Of a stretch of DNA of 64,000 nucleotides, positions 41,632 through 49,964 are shown in pieces. Source of the DNA: Cryomorphaceae bacterium 1068 (GTDB lineage: Bacteria; Bacteroidota; Bacteroidia; Flavobacteriales_D; Cryomorphaceae); assembly GCA_027214385.1 (NCBI GenBank), contig JAPVXR010000007.1:62001-126000 (forward strand). Direction: 5' to 3'. A program made the translations under genes and the position numbers. The notes beneath the pieces were generated by a model. That model saw only the letters and a list, made by a program, of their open reading frames with translations, had not been told where the DNA came from and searched no databases. The stretch's first letter is position 1. Every line of letters begins with the position of its first letter.

Positions 41632-42888
41632 ATGAAAATTGAATTTGTATCACATGCTGGATTCATTGTAGAAGCAGGATCAAAAAAAATATTTATTGAC
41701 CCTTGGACAAAGAGTAAAACTTTCAATGACAGTTGGGCTCTTCTTACTGGAGATATTGAGGTTGACTACTCGGGAGTAGATTACATTTTTGTTACTCATG
41801 AACATCCTGATCATTTCAATTTCCCAACTTTAAAAGGAATTGATATCCATGATAAGAAAAGAATTAAAATCCTTTATCAAAAACACGCATCAACAAGACT
41901 AAAAGATGCGTTTGAAAAACTCGGGTTTTCTCAAGTAATCGAATTACCTATTTATAAATGGACGAGTGTAGATAAATTTGAATTATACTGTGGTTCTGCT
42001 GGTTCAATGGATTCGTTTCTAGCCATAAAATCTGACAATAAAAGTATCGTTAATTTGAACGACTGTGTCTTCAGAAAAAAACAATACGAATACATCTCAA
42101 GACAAATTGGAAAAGTTGATTTTCTTTTTACTCAATTTTCATTTGCAAATTGGGTTGGTAATCAAGAAGATGAAATCGGAGCTTCAAAGAAGAAGATTGA
42201 GGACCTCTTCCTACAAAAAGAAATTTTTTCACCCCAATATATAATTCCATTTGCGAGTTTTGTCTACTTCTGTAATGAAGAAAATTCTAGAATGAATGAT
42301 TGGATTAATTCGCCAGAAGATATTGCCAAAATTCAAATTCCTGAAATTCAATTTATGTACCCTCATGATAAAATCGACACTAATAACACCTTTTTTAATT
42401 CAAAATTAGCCGTTGAAAAATATATGAGGGATTTTAAAAAAATGATCATTGATCCTACTCCCGCTCAAATTCCTTTTCAAGAAATTACTTTAGCAATAGA
42501 GGCAAACTTGAAAATATTTAAAAAGAAAATTAAATACCCATTCAGAAGAATGGTAAAACCTTTTGGAATTTATATTCATGATATAGATAGATCTATTTTT
42601 ATAGACCCTAAAAATGGCAAATGGACTGAAACTTCCAAGGAAAACACGAGATACTCAATGTGTAGTCAAGTTTGCTGGTATACGTTTAAATATGAGTGGG
42701 GAACAGGTACACTTCAAGTTTCTGGAATGTTTTTAGACCGAAAATATCCAGAACCTACTTCCAAATACTTCTTCTTTCAAAATATGTTATCGACTGGTTT
42801 TTTGTCAACTAAATCAATTCGCCAAACCTTCAGAACATTAAATTTTATTTGGAGAAAAAAATGGGAAATATTTTATCGTTTTGTATGA
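41632..42888 (+). CDS. Metallo-beta-lactamase-fold hydrolase, CMAH/UlaG-like, cassette-borne
   Basis: 418 residues. The N-terminal domain is an MBL fold: VSHAGFIVEAGSKKIFIDPW, the metal motif THEHPDHFN and a later SIVNLNDCVF Asp. The layout, with an N-terminal His not preceded by a beta-lactamase-like leader and a C-terminal extension of about 170 residues containing SMCSQVCWYTFKYEW, resembles the MBL module of CMP-N-acetylneuraminate hydroxylase-like proteins more than beta-lactamases. Reaction unknown; an oxidoreductase or sugar-modifying role is possible. The gene is AT-rich and starts 25 bases inside its cassette, with the attC-like site 9 bases after the stop, the usual tight fit. Confidence 0.78.
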   Translation: MKIEFVSHAGFIVEAGSKKIFIDPWTKSKTFNDSWALLTGDIEVDYSGVDYIFVTHEHPDHFNFPTLKGIDIHDKKRIKILYQKHASTRLKDAFEKLGFSQVIELPIYKWTSVDKFELYCGSAGSMDSFLAIKSDNKSIVNLNDCVFRKKQYEYISRQIGKVDFLFTQFSFANWVGNQEDEIGASKKKIEDLFLQKEIFSPQYIIPFASFVYFCNEENSRMNDWINSPEDIAKIQIPEIQFMYPHDKIDTNNTFFNSKLAVEKYMRDFKKMIIDPTPAQIPFQEITLAIEANLKIFKKKIKYPFRRMVKPFGIYIHDIDRSIFIDPKNGKWTETSKENTRYSMCSQVCWYTFKYEWGTGTLQVSGMFLDRKYPEPTSKYFFFQNMLSTGFLSTKSIRQTFRTLNFIWRKKWEIFYRFV

Positions 42889-42896
42889 CAAAAAAA

Positions 42897-42961
42897 GTGC
42901 CTAACAACAGCTATAGCGCATACCCTGAGGGATACGCACCATAGCCAAAACGTTGTAAGTC
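42897..42961 (+). repeat. attC-like recombination site
   Basis: R'' GTGCCTAAC (42897-42905; GCCTAAC fits RYYYAAC), a 4-base spacer, GCTATAGCGCATACC pairing imperfectly with GGATACGCACCATAGCC, a 5-base spacer and the core GTTGTAAGTC (42952-42961). The spacers and the CTAT/ATAG inner boxes are the same as in site B. 65 bases long. Confidence 0.75.
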
Positions 42962-42982
42962 ATTGAATAAATCTCAAAAATT

Positions 42983-43675
42983 ATGAATAAAATCAAAAGT
43001 GCAATCAAGAAAATTCCTCTATTAAGAAATATAGCAATGTATTTTTATAAGAATGTTTATGGCACCTCAGAGTTTAGAAATTCAGGTGAATATTGGGAAA
43101 ACAGATATAAATTAGGAGGTGACTCCGGAGCAGGTTCTTATAATATTTTAGCTGAATTTAAAGCCGAAGTGATTAATGAATTTGTAAAGAAAAATGATAT
43201 CGAAACAGTTATAGAGTTTGGGTGTGGAGATGGAAATCAACTAAAGTATTTCAATTTTAAATCCTACATTGGTTTTGATGTCAGCAGAACTGCGATAAAT
43301 AAATGCCGTGACATGTACGAATCTGATTCGACAAAACAGTTTGAAACCTTAGAATCCTACAATAAGGAAAAAGCCGATCTCGTGTTAAGCCTTGATGTTA
43401 TTTATCACCTGATTGAAGACATCACCTATTTTGATTATATGAAGAAGTTGTTTTCTTCATCCAATAAATACGTAATAATTTATTCTTCAAATGATGACGA
43501 ACATGAGAATAATAATGTGGCTGCACACGTAAAACATCGAAAATTTACGAACTGGGTTGAACACAATGCTCCTAATTTTAGGATGATAAAACAGATCCCT
43601 AACAAGCATCCATTTAACGGGATTAATGAGGTCTCATCATACGCAGACTTTTTTATTTTCCAAATTCAAGATTGA
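42983..43675 (+). CDS. Class I SAM-dependent methyltransferase, cassette-borne
   Basis: 230 residues. Motif I VIEFGCGDGNQLKYF, acidic loop YIGFDVSRTAINKC and motif IV LVLSLDVIYHLIED are clear. The N terminus begins with a basic helix (NKIKSAIKKIPLLRNIAMYF) as in methyltransferases tied to polysaccharide or lipid substrates, but the substrate is unknown. AT-rich, same orientation as the upstream cassette gene, starting 30 bases inside its cassette. Its own attC-like site is degenerate. Confidence 0.8.
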   Translation: MNKIKSAIKKIPLLRNIAMYFYKNVYGTSEFRNSGEYWENRYKLGGDSGAGSYNILAEFKAEVINEFVKKNDIETVIEFGCGDGNQLKYFNFKSYIGFDVSRTAINKCRDMYESDSTKQFETLESYNKEKADLVLSLDVIYHLIEDITYFDYMKKLFSSSNKYVIIYSSNDDEHENNNVAAHVKHRKFTNWVEHNAPNFRMIKQIPNKHPFNGINEVSSYADFFIFQIQD

Positions 43676-43681
43676 CAAAAC

Positions 43682-43815
43682 GAATTACAATATTTTGTAC
43701 AAGTAATGGCAGGAAAAGTGCTAAAAATTGAGATTTATATACCGGTCTAACCGCGTAGCGATTTGAAAAGAAAGAGGCCCGCAATCTGCCACTAATCAAT
43801 AATTTACCGTTGGGA
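43682..43815 (+). repeat. Degenerate attC-like site at the right end of the array
   Basis: GAATTACAAT (43682-43691) partly matches the expected complement of the cassette start (GACTTACAAC); AAGTAATGGCAG (43701-43712) pairs at 8 of 12 positions with CTGCCACTAATC (43786-43797); GTTGGG at 43809 could be the core. Spacers are 9 and 11 bases, unlike the other sites, so this may be decayed. Confidence 0.35.
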
Positions 43816-43903
43816 AAGCCGCATCATTGCAAGTGCAGCATAGCGCTGTTGACTATTCACTTCATGAACAAGGGCAGTATATCAAATCGGATCTTATTGT
43901 CCA

Positions 43904-44845
43904 TTATCTTTTTACTACCGATTGAGAAGAAACAACTCCACCAATCAGCGCCTGCAAAATATAGGTACCCGTTTGCAAATTTTCCAAATTGATTTCATTC
44001 ACATTCTTCTCTTGCAAAACGAGTCTCCCGTTCACATCAAAAACAGAAATCAATTCAGGGATGGATTCTCCTGAAATGCGAATGCGATCTGTTGTGGGGT
44101 TGGGATAAACTTGGAACAATGCTTCTTGCTCGTTTCGAGTTGAAAGGAGATTATTGGTGATAAAATCATCGATACAGAAATAAGCAGGGGTATTCATCCC
44201 GAACTCTCCGACATCGCTGGAGGTAAGCGTGAACGAAAGGCTGTCGGCAGCGCCTAGGCTTGAGAGATCAACGTACGTCCACTCGTCTACGATGTAGTCC
44301 TGAGAATTGTCGGTAAAGGTGAAGTCAGCCAAATAGAATTCCACTTCGTTTGGCATAAGCTCTCCACCTGAATAGGCCTGAATCGTCAGCAAGAAAAAAT
44401 CGGGATCGTTGCCCGTGAGGCCGCCAAATTTCTTGGAGAAGGAATCGCCGTCCAGCATGCTGAAATAGGCGTAAGTGCTGTTGGTGATGTACACTCCTTC
44501 TTGGCTTGCTCCATTTTCCAGACGTACGACGGACTCACCCGAAACATAACCTGTGGCGTAGGTATCTGAATTCAGACCTTGGCCTGTGATGGCGCTGTAT
44601 TGATTCGTAAAGCCGGGAGTCGTGTTATCTGATTTGTTGGTAATCGCCCAGCCCGACCAGCTGGAAAAGTCGGTGTTGTAATCGTTGGGCAAGAAAATAG
44701 CACCATCGCCGAAGCCCCCGCTTAAGTCACTTCCATTTAAAAAGGATTCAGGCTGTAGGTCGAAATTCTCAAAACCCGCGGTGGTTGTTTGGGCATTGGA
44801 AATGGTGAAGGCGATTGCAAAAAGAGGTAGAATTAAGTTTTTCAT
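43904..44845 (-). CDS. DUF4465 protein with T9SS type A sorting domain, cobalamin-locus associated
   Basis: 313 residues. Signal peptide (MKNLILPLFAIAFTISNAQ), then a DUF4465 beta-sandwich (FLNGSDLSGGFGDGAIF, SWSGWAITNKSDN, NQYSAITGQG), and a C-terminal T9SS sorting domain beginning VYPNPTTDRIRISG and ending SSQSVVKR. It is therefore expected to be exported by T9SS and fixed on or released from the surface. Its start overlaps the stop of a BtuB-like receptor gene by 4 bases and both are downstream of a cobalamin riboswitch, so a role in capturing cobalamin is inferred. Confidence 0.85.
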   Translation of the reverse strand: MKNLILPLFAIAFTISNAQTTTAGFENFDLQPESFLNGSDLSGGFGDGAIFLPNDYNTDFSSWSGWAITNKSDNTTPGFTNQYSAITGQGLNSDTYATGYVSGESVVRLENGASQEGVYITNSTYAYFSMLDGDSFSKKFGGLTGNDPDFFLLTIQAYSGGELMPNEVEFYLADFTFTDNSQDYIVDEWTYVDLSSLGAADSLSFTLTSSDVGEFGMNTPAYFCIDDFITNNLLSTRNEQEALFQVYPNPTTDRIRISGESIPELISVFDVNGRLVLQEKNVNEINLENLQTGTYILQALIGGVVSSQSVVKR

Positions 44846-46761
44846 TGATTGGTTTTCACATGATCGTAGGAAATGCGGATACCCGCTTGAAAGTTTATAC
44901 CCGGCATGGGGCGGCGATCGATGACGAAGTAGTCGGCATCGTATAGATTCATGATATCGAAGAAAAAAGAAGCACAGACTTTGCCTTTGTCTTGCTTGGC
45001 TTCGCCGGAATACTGAAGACGGACATCGGCCGTGTGGAATTCGGGAATGGGCTCGTTCACCCCTCTGGAGGCTCCCGTATAGGAATGCCGATACGAGATG
45101 GACAGGCCACGGATCTCAACTTTAGCTGAGACAAAAGCCATTTGCTCAGGGGTGTAAAGCAATTGCGCTCCCACCTCCATTCCGGGCACATCTGAATTTC
45201 CTCCATTAGTGGACAGGGTCTTATCGTAACCTCCGTCGATGAAAAGTTCAAGATTTGAGATGTAGATTCTACTGCTTGCTCTTAACTCAAGGCCTCGGCT
45301 CCAAACCGTTGCCAGATTTGAGGCTGACCAAAATCCTGAACCTTGCTGCGGGCTCCACATGATCCAATTATCAATTTCGCGGTTAAAGCCCGTAATCGAC
45401 CATTTGAACACCGAATTCTCGATTAGAAAGCGATTCTCAATGGTGGCCTCCTGACTCCAGCCCGATTCAGCTTTGAGATCGGGGTTTCCGCCTGGCACCC
45501 AAAAGCGATCATTCAGCGTAGGAAGCCTGAAATTCTTTGAGATCTTCCCTTTGATCAACCAATTCTTAATCGGGCTGTATTCCGCACCAATAGACGGAAC
45601 GGGCGAAACCAGCTCTCCGTCAAAAGATTCTTGACGCAACTCGGCTTGAAGAGTCAAGTCTCTTGCCGTGTAGCGCCACATTCCGAAGACAGACCAGCGG
45701 TGCTCTCGGGCTGTTTCTCTGTACTCATCTGCCTCAGCTTGTGTGACAGTTTGGGTGTGTCCGATAAAAAACCCATTCTTTTCACTCAGCGAAAATTCTC
45801 CTGAGGCTTCCGCCAAATACGTCTGGAAACCACTGGGAGCTTCAAGGCCAATGGACGGATCGGAGAAAAGAATTTGCTCGTCAAAAAAAGCAGCTTTGAC
45901 ATTTAACTTAAAACGGGCCGACTCGCGCCGATACTTCAGCATGGTGCGTGTCACCTCATCTCTTTGTTCGGCCAGACTTCTCGTTTGCACATTGGTGGGA
46001 GGAATTTCCCGAAAGGAGTTTTGATGCCAAATATGCGCGGTGAGTTGATCTTTATCAGAAATCTTCCAACCCAAATCCTGCGTGAAAATTCGCTGACTCA
46101 ATTCGGCGTTGGTTTGTTCCCTTTCGGGCAAATCAGGCGAAATGGGATATCGAAAATCATTGCGTGCTTCGCGGTACTCGAATGTGGTTTTGGACGAAAA
46201 GATCTTTGAACTCAGCTGAATGGATGTGGCTTGCCGCAGCCTGCCGAAATCTCCAAGTACGGTTTCGGAGCTCACACCAACACCATTCGAGAATGAAATT
46301 CCATTCTCCAGATTAATGACACCGCCGATGGCACCGCTTCCCCATGCTCCCGAACCACCGCCGCGCTGCAATCGCACGGAATTGAAAGAGCCGAGTGGCA
46401 GCAAGCTCAAATCGAGTTGGCCCAGCATAGGGCTTTGCACGGGCAATCCATTCCAAAGCACCAATGTGTGACCCGCCGCTCCGCCGCGAAAGGAAGAAGT
46501 AGCCAAGCTTCCCAAGCCGTAGGACTTGATGTAAATCCCCTCTTCTCGCAGTAGTTCCGAAAGGTCTGAAGCAGATATCGAATTTATCTCTGCAGCTGTC
46601 CACTGCTTCACTTGCGAGCCCGGACTCTGACTACGAATGCCTTCAGCCGAAATTTCGACCACGGGAATTTGAAGCAAGGTGTCCGCTTGACCCTTCGCCG
46701 TCATTGCCGAAAGGCCGAAAATGACCCAAAGTAAAAGCACATGTCTTAAGCTGACATTCAT
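44842..46761 (-). CDS. btuB: TonB-dependent receptor, BtuB-like (cobalamin uptake)
   Basis: 639 residues from the ATG at 46761, which opens the signal peptide MNVSLRHVLLLWVIFGLSAM; an ATG 27 bases upstream adds nine charged residues. Plug: IPVVEISAEGIRSQSPG as TonB-box region, GAAGHTLVLWNGLPVQSPM and QRGGGSGAWGSGAIGGVINL; then a 22-strand barrel. The size (BtuB is about 600) and the riboswitch upstream point to vitamin B12 or a corrinoid as the ligand. Co-transcribed with the DUF4465 gene. Confidence 0.9.
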   Translation of the reverse strand: MNVSLRHVLLLWVIFGLSAMTAKGQADTLLQIPVVEISAEGIRSQSPGSQVKQWTAAEINSISASDLSELLREEGIYIKSYGLGSLATSSFRGGAAGHTLVLWNGLPVQSPMLGQLDLSLLPLGSFNSVRLQRGGGSGAWGSGAIGGVINLENGISFSNGVGVSSETVLGDFGRLRQATSIQLSSKIFSSKTTFEYREARNDFRYPISPDLPEREQTNAELSQRIFTQDLGWKISDKDQLTAHIWHQNSFREIPPTNVQTRSLAEQRDEVTRTMLKYRRESARFKLNVKAAFFDEQILFSDPSIGLEAPSGFQTYLAEASGEFSLSEKNGFFIGHTQTVTQAEADEYRETAREHRWSVFGMWRYTARDLTLQAELRQESFDGELVSPVPSIGAEYSPIKNWLIKGKISKNFRLPTLNDRFWVPGGNPDLKAESGWSQEATIENRFLIENSVFKWSITGFNREIDNWIMWSPQQGSGFWSASNLATVWSRGLELRASSRIYISNLELFIDGGYDKTLSTNGGNSDVPGMEVGAQLLYTPEQMAFVSAKVEIRGLSISYRHSYTGASRGVNEPIPEFHTADVRLQYSGEAKQDKGKVCASFFFDIMNLYDADYFVIDRRPMPGINFQAGIRISYDHVKTNQ

Positions 46762-46884
46762 AATCTTCTTGCAAAACTCACTTCGCAAAAAGACGATATG
46801 TAGAAACAGGGAAACCTATCAAGCAGCAGAAAACTGCTTGGGTGACGAGTTTGAACATTGCTCTTTGTGCGAAAGCAAAATCCA

Positions 46885-47002
46885 TACGTCAAGGGAGGCA
46901 TTCTGGCTTACAGCTCCATGTCTGCTTACAGTTGCGCAACAGCTCGTGACTTTCACACGATTCCCCTCTTTCGGTCCGCCACAGGCGGACAACCTTGAAG
47001 TA
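46885..47002 (-). promoter_or_regulatory. Cobalamin riboswitch
   Basis: Read on the minus strand the conserved core GGGGAATCGTGTGAAAGTC, then CTGTTGCGCAACTGTAA, then the B12 box AAGCCAGAATGCCTCC (46893-46910) follow the family order. Closing stem P1 forms between TACTTCAAGG (46993-47002) and CCCTTGACGTA (46885-46895). Binding of adenosylcobalamin or a related corrinoid should shut off the btuB and DUF4465 genes downstream. Confidence 0.93.
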
Positions 47003-47132
47003 CGTGCGGCAAAAGTAGGGATTAAAAGCAGCATGAACGGCGATGAATGAATTTTTCTCAATTAAAAAAAGTAAAGAATGTGGCGTGGAGAATAGAAATG
47101 GATGAAGGGTGATTTAAAGCGCTGCGTCTCCT

Positions 47133-47140
47133 TATATTTG
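47133..47140 (+). promoter_or_regulatory. TAnnTTTG promoter box for trkA
   Basis: TATATTTG matches the -7 consensus 27 bases before the trkA ATG. Confidence 0.45.
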
Positions 47141-47166
47141 TACAAATTTTTCAGAAGACATCTTGA

Positions 47167-48507
47167 ATGAAAGTTATCATAGCCGGTGCAGGAGAAGTAG
47201 GATTTCACTTAGCGAAACTCCTAACAATGGAGGGGCATGCCTTAACGGTAATCGATAAAGATCCCGACTCTTTACAGCACATTTCACAGCACTTGGATTT
47301 GGAAGTATTGGAGGGAAGTTCGACCTCCATCAATATGCTGACCAGTGCGAAGGTGCAGAAGGCAGACTTGGTCATCGGTGTCACGAACAGCGAGGATGTC
47401 AATATTACCACCTGCATCATGGCCAAGCACCTCGGTGCAAAGCGAACGGTAGCTCGGATCTCAAACGTAGAATTTCTGACCAGCAAAGAAAAACTGGACA
47501 TGGCCGAAATCGGTATCGACGAGTTAATCTCGCCTGCCTCATTGGCCGCTCGTGAAATCAAGCGACTTTGCAAAGAGTCAGCTCTGACAGACTTCATCGA
47601 TTTTGACAAAGGCAAGCTTTCAATAATGGGCTTGAAAGTGGAGCACGATAGCCTTGTGGCCGGAAAAACCATCGAGGAGTTATCCCACTTGAATAGCGAA
47701 AAGAACTTCATCACCGTAGCCATTCTGAGAAACAACGAAACGATCGTTCCGAAGAGGGATACGCGCTTTTTGATTAATGATCACGCCTATTTCTGCGCCA
47801 ATCCTGAAGGACTGGATCGGGTATTGGAGATTTTCAAAAAAGATCGTGTTGAAATCAAGCACATCATGATTTTGGGAGGTAGTGCAGTGGGATACCACGC
47901 TGCAAAAGCTCTGAGCAAGCAGTACCGAGTAAAGTTGGTCGAGCCAATAAAAGAGCGGTGCATCAAATTGGCAGAGCAGCTTCCCGACACGCTCATCATC
48001 AATGCCGACGGTAGAAACGTAGATATCCTCGAGGAAGAAAACCTATCTGAAATGGATGCATTTATTGCCGTAACGGGCAATAGTGAAACCAATATCATTA
48101 CAAGTCTGGTCGCTAAAAACCATGGTGTGGATAAAACCATCGCCTTGGTAGAAAACATTGACTACATCCACCTTTCGCAGAGCATTGGGGTAGACACTTT
48201 GATCAATAAAAAATTGATCGCTGCCAACTTCATTTTCCGCTACATACGTCAGGGTGAAGTGCTTTCTTTAACGAGCTTGCACGGAGCAGATGTGGAAGTT
48301 TTGGAGTTTGAGGTTCCGCCGAATGCAAAAATCATAGGAAAGACTATCGGAGATTTAAAGTTTCCAAAAAATGCAGTAGTCGGAGGAGTCGTTCGCGATG
48401 GGCATGGCCGCATTCCCGATAGCAATTTTGAGTTTGCAGAAAAAGACCATATCGTTGTGCTTTCTAAGTTACAATGTATTCACAAGGTAGAATCGTACTT
48501 TAAGTGA
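47167..48507 (+). CDS. trkA: Trk potassium uptake regulator TrkA
   Basis: 446 residues made of two RCK halves, each with a NAD-binding Rossmann start (KVIIAGAGEVGFHLAKLL and IMILGGSAVGYHAAKAL) followed by a TrkA_C domain. It gates the TrkH channel from the cytoplasm. Its stop overlaps the trkH GTG start by 4 bases. Confidence 0.96.
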   Translation: MKVIIAGAGEVGFHLAKLLTMEGHALTVIDKDPDSLQHISQHLDLEVLEGSSTSINMLTSAKVQKADLVIGVTNSEDVNITTCIMAKHLGAKRTVARISNVEFLTSKEKLDMAEIGIDELISPASLAAREIKRLCKESALTDFIDFDKGKLSIMGLKVEHDSLVAGKTIEELSHLNSEKNFITVAILRNNETIVPKRDTRFLINDHAYFCANPEGLDRVLEIFKKDRVEIKHIMILGGSAVGYHAAKALSKQYRVKLVEPIKERCIKLAEQLPDTLIINADGRNVDILEEENLSEMDAFIAVTGNSETNIITSLVAKNHGVDKTIALVENIDYIHLSQSIGVDTLINKKLIAANFIFRYIRQGEVLSLTSLHGADVEVLEFEVPPNAKIIGKTIGDLKFPKNAVVGGVVRDGHGRIPDSNFEFAEKDHIVVLSKLQCIHKVESYFK

Positions 48508-49964
48508 GAATCAATCTAATCGGTATTATTAATATCCTCGGCGTATTGCTCTTTATCAATGCCGGGTTGATGCTTTCCTGCATCCCGTTTGCCGTATATT
48601 TTGATGACGGCACATTGATCAATTGGATCAGTTCGGTCGGAGTGAGCGGTGTCCTCGGAGCTTTGCTTTGGTTTTCTACTTTTCATCACGCCAAAAGAAG
48701 AAACATCAAAAAGCGGGATGGATATATCATCGTGACGTTAAGTTGGGTGGTGATGGCAATGAGCGGAGCGGTACCTTTTATGCTCACCGATTCCATTCCC
48801 AATTTTACCAATGCTTTTTTTGAGAGCATCTCAGGGTTTACTACCACGGGGGCTACGATCTTGGACGATATTGAAAGTCTGCCTGAGAGCATTCTCTTTT
48901 GGCGAAGCCTTACCCAATGGGTCGGTGGTTTGGGATTTATTGTATTAGTTATCAGTATTCTTCCTTCCCTCGGCATCGGCGGAATGCAGCTCTTTTTGGC
49001 GGAAGCACCAGGTATTACGGCAGATAAGATTCAGCCGCGAATTCAAGATACCGCAAAGCGACTTTGGTTTCTCTACATAGGCTTGACCTTGATAGAAATG
49101 GTGATACTCTACTTCGCCGGAATGTCTTTTTTTGACGCCATAAATCATAGCCTTACCACCATGTCTACAGGTGGATTCAGCACGAAACAAGCTAGTATCG
49201 CGTACTTCGAATCGCCCGCCATCGAGTACATCATCACCTTTTTCATGTTCCTCGGCGGAACCAGTTTTGTACTGATTTACTTGGCCCTTAAAGGCAAATT
49301 TGCTCGAATCTGGCAAAACGAAGAATTTCGAGCCTACACTACTCTGACTTTTGGGGTAACCGTGGTGGTTTCGATTATCCTAATGTTCAAAAGTGGGCTT
49401 CCTCTGGAACAGGCATTTCGCGAAAGTATTTTTCAGGTAGTCGGAGTTCTCACCACTACGGGGTTTGCCACAGCTGATTTCACTGTATGGGGCGGTAGTG
49501 TGGCTTTGATTTTCTTCACTTTGATGTTTGTGGGTGGCTCTGCGGGTTCGACCGCCGGTGGAGTGAAAATCATCCGTCACTTGATGATTGCTAAAAACTC
49601 CATCACTGAGTTTAAAAGACAATTGCACCTTTCGGCAATAATTCCGGTACGCTTCAACGGCAAAGCAGTAGCCCACGAAATCACCAGAAACATTCTGGCC
49701 TTTGTGATTATTTACCTCACCATTTTCGGTATTGGGTCGGTTTCGCTAACTCTGCTTGGAATGGATGCGCTCACGGCAATGGGTTCCGTAGCCACCTCCT
49801 TGGGTAATGTAGGACCGGGATTGAACGAAACGGGACCTTCTTTAACCTTCTCCCAAATTCCTTCTTTGGCGAAGTGGATTTTGGGTGCATTGATGGTAGT
49901 CGGTAGACTTGAGATTTTTACCGTACTCATAATTTTCACCGGTTATTTCTGGAGAGATACATGA
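48504..49964 (+). CDS. trkH: Trk potassium channel subunit TrkH
   Basis: 486 residues, about ten membrane helices. The selectivity-filter loops are visible: ESISGFTTTGATIL, TTMSTGGFSTKQ, VVGVLTTTGFATADF and TSLGNVGPGLNETG. Forms the K+ path gated by TrkA. Starts with GTG inside the trkA stop and ends overlapping the HAD gene by 4 bases. Confidence 0.96.
   Translation: MRINLIGIINILGVLLFINAGLMLSCIPFAVYFDDGTLINWISSVGVSGVLGALLWFSTFHHAKRRNIKKRDGYIIVTLSWVVMAMSGAVPFMLTDSIPNFTNAFFESISGFTTTGATILDDIESLPESILFWRSLTQWVGGLGFIVLVISILPSLGIGGMQLFLAEAPGITADKIQPRIQDTAKRLWFLYIGLTLIEMVILYFAGMSFFDAINHSLTTMSTGGFSTKQASIAYFESPAIEYIITFFMFLGGTSFVLIYLALKGKFARIWQNEEFRAYTTLTFGVTVVVSIILMFKSGLPLEQAFRESIFQVVGVLTTTGFATADFTVWGGSVALIFFTLMFVGGSAGSTAGGVKIIRHLMIAKNSITEFKRQLHLSAIIPVRFNGKAVAHEITRNILAFVIIYLTIFGIGSVSLTLLGMDALTAMGSVATSLGNVGPGLNETGPSLTFSQIPSLAKWILGALMVVGRLEIFTVLIIFTGYFWRDT

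Larger units (their letters stand above)
41157..43809 (+). mobile_element. Integron-type gene cassette array without integrase (CALIN-like)
   Basis: Three consecutive units follow cassette logic, where each begins at TT of a G|TT core and ends at the G of the next. Unit 1 is 41157-41606 (no ORF), unit 2 is 41607-42952 (MBL-fold gene), unit 3 is 42953 to about 43809 (methyltransferase gene). The first nine bases around each core (GTTGTGTTC, GTTAGGCAC) are perfectly complementary to the box heading that unit's own attC (GAACACAAC, GTGCCTAAC), as needed for a circularised cassette. The two genes are AT-rich relative to neighbours and face the same way. No tyrosine integrase gene is in the window. 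The right end is less certain than the left. Confidence 0.7.
46762..47166. other. 405-base divergent region
   Basis: Contains the cobalamin riboswitch for the btuB unit on the minus strand (46885-47002), a small AAGCAG-TTTT-CTGCTT hairpin between riboswitch and gene (around 46830-46852) that may be part of the expression platform, and the trkA promoter box on the plus strand. No ORF is supported. Confidence 0.7.
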
